This document shows positions 46,334 to 53,139 of a stretch of DNA of 64,000 nt, in pieces. The translations under genes and the position numbers were made by a program. Source of the DNA: Salegentibacter sp. 24 (GTDB taxonomy: Bacteria > Bacteroidota > Bacteroidia > Flavobacteriales > Flavobacteriaceae); assembly GCF_004362395.1 (NCBI RefSeq), contig NZ_SNWE01000007.1, positions 62,001 to 126,000 of the forward strand. The letters run 5' to 3'. Below the pieces are notes generated by a model. That model searched no databases. It was not told the origin of the DNA and was given only the letters and a program-made list of their open reading frames with translations. Numbering within the stretch: position 1 is the first letter of the stretch; each line of letters opens with the position of its first letter.

Positions 46334-47566
46334 TTAGTAAAGCAGGTATTGCTGTCTTTTCTTATCAAAGTCAGCAAGTCCATCTTGCCAGGTTTTTCTG
46401 ATTTCCTGGGCTGATAAACCTTTCTCTATCTGGGATTGTAATGCTTTAGTTCCGGCTAATTTTGTGAAAAAGTCGTTGAAGAATTCATCCTGATTTTCGG
46501 TATTTTTATAAGCTTCGATCAACCATTCTAAATTTATCTGGCTTAGATGCGGAAACTCGCTAAGATCTCGTCCATAACACTGCTTTCCTAAATGTTTTGG
46601 ATATTTTGCTCCAGGTTTTGACTGTGGAGTGTACGTGAAATTGAAATGGCTTTTATCTAAAAACGGCGAACCAAAAACCTGAAATTGCTTATCGGTTCCG
46701 CGTCCGGCATTTACATTGGTGCCTTCAAAAAAGCACAGGCTTGGGTATAAATTAATAGCCTGGGCGTTGGGTAAATTTGGAGATGGTTTTACGGGAAGCT
46801 CATAAGGCCTGGAATGCTCATAGTTTTCCATTTCAATAACTTTTAAATCGCATTGAATTCCATTTTTCAACCATTTTTCTCCATTGATCATTTTTGCATA
46901 TTCTCCCATGGTTAATCCGTGCACCGTAGGGATCGGGTGCATTCCTACAAAACTTTTATATTCGGTTTCCAGGATTGGTCCGTCTATATAATGCCCATTG
47001 GGGTTGGGACGGTCAAATACAATTAGCTGGACATCGTTTTCGGCACAGGCTTCCATAACATAATGCAGCGAAGAAATATAGGTGTAGAACCTGGTACCTA
47101 CATCCTGTAAATCGAAAATCAAAATATCAAGATCTTCCAGTTGTGATGCATTGGGTTTTTTATTATCACCGTAGAGCGAGATTACCGGTAAACCTGTTTG
47201 TGGGTCTTTGCCATCTTCCACCACTTCCCCTGCATCGGTGGTACCACGAAATCCGTGTTCCGGAGCAAATACTTTTACCAAATTTACATCAAGGGCCAAT
47301 AAAGAGTCTACAACGTGGGTATATTCGCCTTTTCCATTTTTCATAATGGAGGTCTGGTTACCTACCAGGCCTATTTTTTTATTTTCGAGAAGACCTAAGT
47401 AGGACTGTGTGCGATTTGCAGCTAAAACAATTGCTTCAGGGCTTGTCTCCTTGGCCTGATTTAGAGCCATTTCTTTGGAAGTTTGTTCTTTCTTATTTTG
47501 GTTTCCGCAGGAAAGAATACTTATAAAAGCGAATAAAAATGTACTTTTGAATAACCTTTTAAGCAT
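46334..47566 (-). CDS. namZ: NamZ-like exo-beta-N-acetylmuramidase lipoprotein (DUF1343)
   Basis: Peptidoglycan-fragment hydrolase that by family removes terminal MurNAc residues. The ATG at 47566 gives a lipoprotein signal (lipobox ILSC, Cys20); an extension to 47626 would place 20 residues before the signal and is rejected. DUF1343 landmarks: GLVGNQTSIM, FAPEHGFRG, GLPVISLYGD, FDLQDVGTRFYTYIS and FDRPNPNG. The stop is one base from the end of the thioredoxin-like pseudogene, and the start lies nine bases from the divergent permease gene. Confidence 0.88.
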   Translation of the reverse strand: MLKRLFKSTFLFAFISILSCGNQNKKEQTSKEMALNQAKETSPEAIVLAANRTQSYLGLLENKKIGLVGNQTSIMKNGKGEYTHVVDSLLALDVNLVKVFAPEHGFRGTTDAGEVVEDGKDPQTGLPVISLYGDNKKPNASQLEDLDILIFDLQDVGTRFYTYISSLHYVMEACAENDVQLIVFDRPNPNGHYIDGPILETEYKSFVGMHPIPTVHGLTMGEYAKMINGEKWLKNGIQCDLKVIEMENYEHSRPYELPVKPSPNLPNAQAINLYPSLCFFEGTNVNAGRGTDKQFQVFGSPFLDKSHFNFTYTPQSKPGAKYPKHLGKQCYGRDLSEFPHLSQINLEWLIEAYKNTENQDEFFNDFFTKLAGTKALQSQIEKGLSAQEIRKTWQDGLADFDKKRQQYLLY

Positions 47567-47575
47567 CGTGATAAT

Positions 47576-48808
47576 TTGAATTTCGAGTTTTTTGTTGTTA
47601 AGCGTCTTATTGGTGGTAAAAGCCATAAAAGTAGTATTTCTGCACCTATTATAAAAATAGCGATCGTAGCAATTGCTATTGGCGTAATTATGATGCTGGT
47701 TTCATTTGCCACCGGCCTTGGTTTGCAGGAAAAAATCAGGGAAAAACTCGCTGCATTTAATGGGCATATTAATATTTCCAATTACGATAATAACAGCTCC
47801 CAGGTTAGCCTGGTACCTGTAGATAAGAACCAGGAATTTTATCCAGAATTCAATTCGGTTGAAGGTATTTCCCATGTGCAGGCCGTGGCCACGAAATTTG
47901 GAATAATCAGAACCGAGACCGATTTTGAAGGAGTGGTGGTAAAAGGTGTTGGCACCGATTATAACTGGAGTTATTTTAAAGATTTTTTAGTTAAAGGCAG
48001 GTTACCCAATGTTGACCAGCAGTTAAACGATGAAGTATTAATTTCGGATTATCTATCCAGAAGGCTAAAATTAAAGGTAGGGGATAAGATGCCTACTTAT
48101 TTTCTAAGAGAGGGCAGTGAGCGGCCCCTAACCCGTGCTTTTGAGATTACAGGAATTTATGATTCCGGGTTTATGGAGTTTGATAAACTCTATGTGTTAA
48201 CAGATATTAGGCATATCCAACGGCTTAACCGCTGGGAAGATAATGAAGTCGGTAATTTTGAAGTTTTTCTTAATGATTTTGATGAAATAGATGAAAAAGG
48301 GCAGGAGGTATACGAAAACACCGGTTCGTTTTTAGACACCCAGACCATAACTAAAAAATACTATTCCATATTTGAGTGGCTGGCGCTTTTTGATTTTAAT
48401 ATCGCGCTTATCATTGGAATAATGATTTTGGTGGCCGGGATAAATATGATTACCGCTTTATTGGTTTTAATCCTGGAACGCACCCAAATGATCGGGATTT
48501 TAAAAGCTTTGGGAAGCAATGACTGGACCATTAGGAAAATCTTTTTGTATAATGCCGCGTACCTGATTATCAAAGGACTCTTTTGGGGGAACTTAATAGG
48601 ACTCGGAATTTTACTTGCTCAAAAATATTTTAAACTTATTCCGCTAAATCCGAAAACCTATTATGTGACCGAAGTACCCGTTTATTTAAGTTGGGACTAC
48701 ATTTTAGCGGTCAACCTGGGTACCTTGTTGTTATGTATGTTGATGCTGATAATCCCTTCCGTGATTATTTCAAAAATTTCTCCATCCCGGGCAATTAAGT
48801 TTGAATAA
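47576..48808 (+). CDS. FtsX-like ABC transporter permease (LolC/LolE type)
   Basis: A 410-residue permease. One membrane segment lies at about 27-47 and three at about 275-300, 325-350 and 375-400, with a periplasmic MacB-like domain between: the layout of LolC/E. The N-terminal NFEFFVVKRL is characteristic of the Bacteroidota family. The start is TTG 47576, with no ATG in range. A role in lipoprotein release is likely by family, but no ATPase gene is next to it. Confidence 0.85.
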   Translation: MNFEFFVVKRLIGGKSHKSSISAPIIKIAIVAIAIGVIMMLVSFATGLGLQEKIREKLAAFNGHINISNYDNNSSQVSLVPVDKNQEFYPEFNSVEGISHVQAVATKFGIIRTETDFEGVVVKGVGTDYNWSYFKDFLVKGRLPNVDQQLNDEVLISDYLSRRLKLKVGDKMPTYFLREGSERPLTRAFEITGIYDSGFMEFDKLYVLTDIRHIQRLNRWEDNEVGNFEVFLNDFDEIDEKGQEVYENTGSFLDTQTITKKYYSIFEWLALFDFNIALIIGIMILVAGINMITALLVLILERTQMIGILKALGSNDWTIRKIFLYNAAYLIIKGLFWGNLIGLGILLAQKYFKLIPLNPKTYYVTEVPVYLSWDYILAVNLGTLLLCMLMLIIPSVIISKISPSRAIKFE

Positions 48809-48841
48809 AATATATAATCCAGGGAGTATTTGGTATTTCCG

Positions 48842-48869
48842 TTGAAATAGATTCAATTTTCTACCTTTG
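48842..48869 (+). promoter_or_regulatory. Putative promoter of the cysteine synthase-like gene
   Basis: TTG at 48842-48844 and TACCTTTG at 48862-48869, 17 bases apart, match the Bacteroidota -33/-7 consensus well. The -7 element ends 19 bases before the ATG at 48889. Confidence 0.6.
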
Positions 48870-48888
48870 CAACCTGAAAAATAAAACT

Positions 48889-49869
48889 ATGGATTACGTA
48901 GAAAATATATTGGGGACTATTGGCAATACGCCAATGGTGAAAATGAATAAAATTACTAAAGAAATTGAGGCATTAGTCTTGGCTAAATACGAGACTTTTA
49001 ATCCGGGAAACTCGGTAAAGGACCGTATGGCAGTGAAGATGGTGGAAGAGGCTGAAGCTAGCGGAAAATTAAAACCAGGAGGAACAATTATTGAAGGAAC
49101 TTCCGGGAATACCGGGATGGGCCTGGCGCTTGCGGCAATTGTAAAAGGTTACAAAATGGTTTGCGTGCTGTCTGATAAGCAGAGTAAGGAAAAGATAGAT
49201 ATTTTAAAGGCAGTAGGCTGCCAGGTGGTCGTTTGCCCAACCGATGTTGCTCCCGATGATCCGAAGTCTTATTATTCAACCTCTAAACGAATGGCCGAGG
49301 AAACGCCAAATTCCTGGTATGTGAACCAGTATGATAACCTGGCAAATACCAAAGCTCATTACGAAAGTACAGGCCCTGAAATTTGGGAACAAACCGATGG
49401 AAAAGTAACGCATTTTGTTGTAGGTGTTGGTACCGGTGGGACAATTTCCGGGGTTGGCAAATATTTGAAGGAGAAGAACCCCAATATAAAGGTTTGGGGA
49501 ATTGATACTTATGGTTCAGTTTTTAAAAAATACCATGAAACCGGAGAATTCGATGAGAAGGAGATCTACCCGTACATTACGGAAGGAATTGGGGAAGATA
49601 TTCTTCCAAAAAATGTTGATTTTAGTGTGATAGATGGATTTACCAAGGTAACGGATAAAGATGCTGCCATTTACACCCGCAAGTTGGCAGAAGAGGAAGG
49701 TTTCTTCCTGGGTAATTCAGCAGGAGCTGCAGCGAAAGGATTACTCCAGTTAAAAGAACATTTTACCAAGGATGATGTAGTTGTTGTTTTATTCCATGAT
49801 CATGGAAGTCGTTATGTGGGTAAGATCTTTAATGATGAATGGATGAAAAAACAAGGCTTTTTAGATTAA
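48889..49869 (+). CDS. Cysteine synthase / cystathionine beta-synthase-type PLP enzyme
   Basis: A 326-residue fold-type II PLP enzyme. Schiff-base Lys44 lies in NSVKDRM, the phosphate loop is GTGGTISG, and EGTSGNTG binds the substrate carboxylate. The ITEGIGEDILP and HDHGSRYVGK segments are closer to the catalytic core of cystathionine beta-synthase than to CysK. Either O-acetylserine sulfhydrylase or cystathionine synthesis is therefore possible. It has its own promoter candidate upstream and a strong terminator downstream. Confidence 0.88.
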   Translation: MDYVENILGTIGNTPMVKMNKITKEIEALVLAKYETFNPGNSVKDRMAVKMVEEAEASGKLKPGGTIIEGTSGNTGMGLALAAIVKGYKMVCVLSDKQSKEKIDILKAVGCQVVVCPTDVAPDDPKSYYSTSKRMAEETPNSWYVNQYDNLANTKAHYESTGPEIWEQTDGKVTHFVVGVGTGGTISGVGKYLKEKNPNIKVWGIDTYGSVFKKYHETGEFDEKEIYPYITEGIGEDILPKNVDFSVIDGFTKVTDKDAAIYTRKLAEEEGFFLGNSAGAAAKGLLQLKEHFTKDDVVVVLFHDHGSRYVGKIFNDEWMKKQGFLD

Positions 49870-49890
49870 AAAGTTGACAATAATAATTAT

Positions 49891-49917
49891 AAAAGCTGCC
49901 ACCTGGTGGCTTTTTTT
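49891..49917 (+). terminator. Rho-independent terminator after the PLP enzyme gene
   Basis: AAAAGC at 49891-49896 pairs with GCTTTT at 49909-49914; the helix continues inward through TGCC/GGTG with two wobble pairs and an ACCT loop. It is followed by a run of seven T bases, as expected for an intrinsic terminator on the plus strand. Confidence 0.85.
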
Positions 49918-50001
49918 GTTAAGGAATAGCTTAAAATTTATTTCGGCTTATTTAAAAACTTTAAATTGCTAGAAATATAATTTGAGGCTAAACAAACTTC
50001 T

Positions 50002-50712
50002 ATGAAAAATCTCTACTTCGTACTTTTTGCGTTTTTAATTATCGGGTGTAGTACTTCGAATTCCGTAACTCAAAATGAAGTAACTCAAACAGACAATCCA
50101 TCAGGAAAGGATTATAGTTATCTGGCCCTTGGTGATTCTTACACCATTGGAGAAAGTGTTCCGGCTAGTGAACGCTGGCCAGTGCAGTTGGTAGAGGAGC
50201 TTAATGAAAGAGGGTATAAGGTTGCGCCACCTAAAATTATCGCAAAGACCGGGTGGACAACCGGTAACCTGTTAAGCGCGATGCGATCAGAATTGAATTA
50301 TACCCGGGAATTTGACCTGGTGTCAATCCTTATAGGTGTAAATAATCAATACCAGGGGAAAAGCATCGAAGAATATGAAGAGGAATTACGGGAGATATTT
50401 AAACTGGCACTTAATCATTCAAAACTCCGGGAAAAAGGAGTTTTTGCATTAAGTATTCCCGATTATGGAGCAACCCCGTTTGGCGAGGGAAATGCAGAAA
50501 CTATAGGGGAGGAGATCGATGAATTTAATGCGGTTTTTAGAGAGGTTGCCAAGGATTTTAATGTAGATTTTTATAATATCACTCCAATTTCCCGGGAAGC
50601 CGAAAGAGATCCGGATCTTGTTGCGGATGACGGCCTTCATCCTAGCGGGTTAATGTATCGCTACTGGGTTGATGAAATTATTGAAGAGATCCCCACTATG
50701 CTGCCTCAATAG
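50002..50712 (+). CDS. SGNH/GDSL-hydrolase lipoprotein
   Basis: A 236-residue secreted esterase-like lipoprotein with lipobox IIGC (about Cys16). Block I is ALGDSYTIGES with the nucleophile Ser, a glycine-rich ILIGVNNQY is block III, and DDGLHPSG carries the Asp-x-x-His pair of block V. Substrate unknown: acyl groups on glycans or lipids are typical. It is transcribed alone after the terminator at 49891. Confidence 0.88.
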   Translation: MKNLYFVLFAFLIIGCSTSNSVTQNEVTQTDNPSGKDYSYLALGDSYTIGESVPASERWPVQLVEELNERGYKVAPPKIIAKTGWTTGNLLSAMRSELNYTREFDLVSILIGVNNQYQGKSIEEYEEELREIFKLALNHSKLREKGVFALSIPDYGATPFGEGNAETIGEEIDEFNAVFREVAKDFNVDFYNITPISREAERDPDLVADDGLHPSGLMYRYWVDEIIEEIPTMLPQ

Positions 50713-50863
50713 TCGGTTTTCTTACCATAATATCTTTATATTTTCTGGAGAAAGTAAAAGCTTTTTTAGGAATAGGTTTGCCTATCCAAAGAATTCGAAT
50801 ATCCCATAAAGGCACCTCATAAGAATGAATAATTTCATAGAATTCCGAAATGATATAATTAAT
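50696..50863 (-). pseudogene. Decayed coding remnant, family unknown
   Basis: On the minus strand a 55-codon open stretch ends at a TAG (50696-50698) and begins right after an in-frame TAG. Its composition looks protein-like (for example EVPLWDIRILWIGKPIP), and further upstream the frame is broken by stops. No start fits. It overlaps the last 17 bases of the SGNH gene in convergent orientation. I read it as the 3' end of an otherwise lost gene. A chance open frame remains possible. Confidence 0.3.
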
Positions 50864-51239
50864 CTATTGGGGCAAAAACTCCTGCGGGATAATAAGGAGC
50901 ATTTAAAATCTAATGGGATTCCTGAGGGAGAAGAAAATTTCTAAAATATCACACTATTTACATAGAAAATGATTTGCCTTTAAAGTTCAACATTTGCCTG
51001 TGGTGTCTTTTTTTTTGCGATATGACACTCATAGTCAAATGTTTAATCTGAAAGTTAAATATTTTTTTGTTACTTTATCATTATTAATTGTAGGAGAAGA
51101 TTTTTAAAGGTTTGGAATTTAAAAATCCGATGGGCATCAATTTTTTGAGAATTTAGGTTTCAAAATGAGTATCCTGATTTTCAATAACTAATTACAACTA
51201 ACTATACTTTTATGCATTGAAATTTAGTTTCTGATAATC
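50864..51239. other. AT-rich intergenic region, no gene seen
   Basis: Contains no convincing reading frame on either strand. A 5-base inverted repeat (51003-51007 with 51024-51028) flanks a T-run, which is weak. The promoter of the downstream STAS-like gene presumably lies in its last 150 bases, but no clean TTG/TAnnTTTG pair is seen. Confidence 0.3.
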
Positions 51240-51251
51240 TTGTGGAGAAAG

Positions 51252-51617
51252 ATGGAAGGCGAATACGTAAATATGTGGATAGAGGATGGTATTCTATTTG
51301 TAGAATACGGGGATAACCTTGGCCTAAACCAGGACATAGCTAGTGAAGTTATAAAAAACAGACTGGTTTTTCAACAAAATAAGGAATATCCGGTTTTTTG
51401 CGATACCTCGGGTGTAAATGATACAAACCTCCAAGCATTGGAAAAATTCGCAACAGAAGGGGTATTGCTCGTCAGTGCGATTGCATTCTACACTAAAAAG
51501 CCTCTTGATTACTACCTTACCGAATATTTCATAAAGACTTACAAAATAAAAATTTCAGCTAAGATATTTAAACATAAATTCGAGGCTCTTCAATTTTTAA
51601 AACCCTACATCCAATGA
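51252..51617 (+). CDS. Small STAS-like / SpoIIAA-like protein
   Basis: A 121-residue protein from ATG 51252 (a TTG at 51240 would add four residues). Alternating strands and helices (VNMWIEDGILFVEYGDNLGLN, YPVFCDTSGV, LLVSAIAFYTKK) resemble a SpoIIAA/STAS-like fold common in small Flavobacteriia proteins. No catalytic residues are visible. It is followed 23 bases later by an AraC-type regulator, so the pair is probably one signalling unit. Function unknown. Confidence 0.55.
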   Translation: MEGEYVNMWIEDGILFVEYGDNLGLNQDIASEVIKNRLVFQQNKEYPVFCDTSGVNDTNLQALEKFATEGVLLVSAIAFYTKKPLDYYLTEYFIKTYKIKISAKIFKHKFEALQFLKPYIQ

Positions 51618-51640
51618 AGTAATTCTTAAAATTTAAAATT

Positions 51641-52561
51641 ATGGGACGGGAGATTACAGGGGCACTATTGCAAAGTGTTTTCAATATGTTATATGAAACA
51701 GCAAAGGGGAATTTTAAAGTTCAATTTAAAAGAACGGAGTTTCGGGATGAGCTGGAAAGTATAATAGCAATAGCTAACTTAAATATTCAAAGAATAAACC
51801 AGAACAGGGATCAGTTCCTTTGGATAAACCGCCATAATGAGGTAGTGATCATTAGTACCGCTATGTTTATCCTGGATGAACAGCTAAAAATTTTGGATTA
51901 TAAATTTCAAGGTGATGTTTTTCAAGCAATAAAACACCTGGAGCATCTAGAGGGCGAATTATTTGAATCCTTACTAGCTATGGATTCTCAGGACGAATGG
52001 AGAAATAAAATCCAGGATTTGATAAGCAATGAAGAACGTTTTTTAAGCCTTGTCTTAGCCTTCGAATTTCATGATGGTTTAGTGCTTAAGTTGAGCACAG
52101 AAATTATCAAAATATCCCATAACATTGATACCAGGTTTACCATCTACGCTTCCATGCTTGATACCCAAAAAGATGAATTTTATAATCTGAGGATGAATGA
52201 TTCAGTTCAAACGATCTCTATATGGGATCAGGAACTTTTCCTAAAAATTGAAGCGGATATCTTGCAACATCTCAATGAACCCTCACGTAAAAATTATGAA
52301 CTGGCACTTATTTATGGTACTAATGAGCATAAAATAAAGACCGGCTTTAAAAAAGTATATGGACTCACTCCCACACAGTATCATAAGAAACAGCGAATCA
52401 AACACTGCAAAATCTTAATCGATAATACAGATCTTTCTTTAAAGGCTATAGCCTTAAAAATGGGCTTTAAAACCTATCCCAAGTTTTCAAGGTATTTCAA
52501 AAGCGAGGTGAAGATGACACCCAAGGCTTATCGGGAACGTGGTGAAAATCACGCTATTTAA
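51641..52561 (+). CDS. AraC-family transcriptional regulator with unusual N-terminal domain
   Basis: A 306-residue protein. The C-terminal 90 residues form an AraC/XylS DNA-binding domain: FKKVYGLTPTQYHKKQRIKHCKIL, the second helix-turn-helix LKAIALKMGFKTYPKFSRYFK, and MTPKAYR. The N-terminal 210 residues are helical and acidic with no known sensor domain that I recognise. It is probably co-transcribed with the small STAS-like gene upstream. Its targets are unknown; the DUF6520 gene lies 209 bases downstream. Confidence 0.82.
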   Translation: MGREITGALLQSVFNMLYETAKGNFKVQFKRTEFRDELESIIAIANLNIQRINQNRDQFLWINRHNEVVIISTAMFILDEQLKILDYKFQGDVFQAIKHLEHLEGELFESLLAMDSQDEWRNKIQDLISNEERFLSLVLAFEFHDGLVLKLSTEIIKISHNIDTRFTIYASMLDTQKDEFYNLRMNDSVQTISIWDQELFLKIEADILQHLNEPSRKNYELALIYGTNEHKIKTGFKKVYGLTPTQYHKKQRIKHCKILIDNTDLSLKAIALKMGFKTYPKFSRYFKSEVKMTPKAYRERGENHAI

Positions 52562-52691
52562 TCATCTTCTTCCGATTTGATAAGGATACCTCCACTTCTG
52601 TTATGTTTTAATCTACATCTTTACACCATTGATAATCAATAAAGGTTTATCAAGCTTTTTTACTAAAGCATTTAATCACGAAGATGAAATT

Positions 52692-52703
52692 TTGTTGCAA
52701 CAA
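52692..52703. promoter_or_regulatory. Palindrome upstream of the DUF6520 gene
   Basis: A perfect 12-base palindrome, TTGTTGCAACAA, lies 67 bases before the DUF6520 ATG. It could be an operator for a dimeric regulator, but a 12-base palindrome alone is weak evidence. Confidence 0.2.
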
Positions 52704-52770
52704 TTGTAGGGTGCACCGGCACCTGAATTAAAAAACGGGAACTTTTTATTAATCTTTAAATTTTAATATC

Positions 52771-53061
52771 ATGAAACAATTAAAAATGATTTTACCCATG
52801 ATGGCAATTATTTTTGCTATAGGATTGACTTTTGCAAACGTTAATTCAGAGCCGATGCCAGAAGTACAAACTTCTGATTTTATTTATCTCGGGAATGACA
52901 ATTGGCAGCCAATACCAGAGCAGGGATGCGAGGGAACTGCAGAGAACTGTCAAGTTCAGATTGGTGCAGGGGGGCCTGTCTATGATGTGTATGATGAAAT
53001 GGATCTTAGTACAGTAAAATTAAGCCCTCCAGGTCAAGATCCTACCGTAATTAATCTTTAG
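52771..53061 (+). CDS. DUF6520-like small exported protein
   Basis: A 96-residue protein with a signal peptide (KMILPMMAIIFAIGLTFA, then a likely cleavage near residue 23) and a mature part containing NDNWQPIPEQGC and a second Cys in ENCQV, spaced like a disulfide pair. This fits the DUF6520 family of Bacteroidota. Function unknown. It converges on the M16 peptidase operon with a shared hairpin terminator. Confidence 0.7.
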   Translation: MKQLKMILPMMAIIFAIGLTFANVNSEPMPEVQTSDFIYLGNDNWQPIPEQGCEGTAENCQVQIGAGGPVYDVYDEMDLSTVKLSPPGQDPTVINL

Positions 53062-53083
53062 GATTATAAAGTAAACTTGTAAT

Positions 53084-53118
53084 ATTAACCCATTGTAGTT
53101 CTGCTGCAATGGGTTAAT
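53084..53118. terminator. Bidirectional hairpin between DUF6520 gene and M16 peptidase gene
   Basis: A perfect 12-base inverted repeat (53084-53095 with 53107-53118) extends inward by three more pairs, one of them a wobble, to a five-base TTCTG loop. It lies between the two convergent stops and should end transcripts from both sides. Confidence 0.75.
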
Positions 53119-53139
53119 TATTGATAATTTTAAAAAACA

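Noticed and set aside
50825-50944. A 39-codon plus-strand open frame
   Set aside because: Short, no family, no promoter, and the opposite strand looks more like decayed coding DNA.
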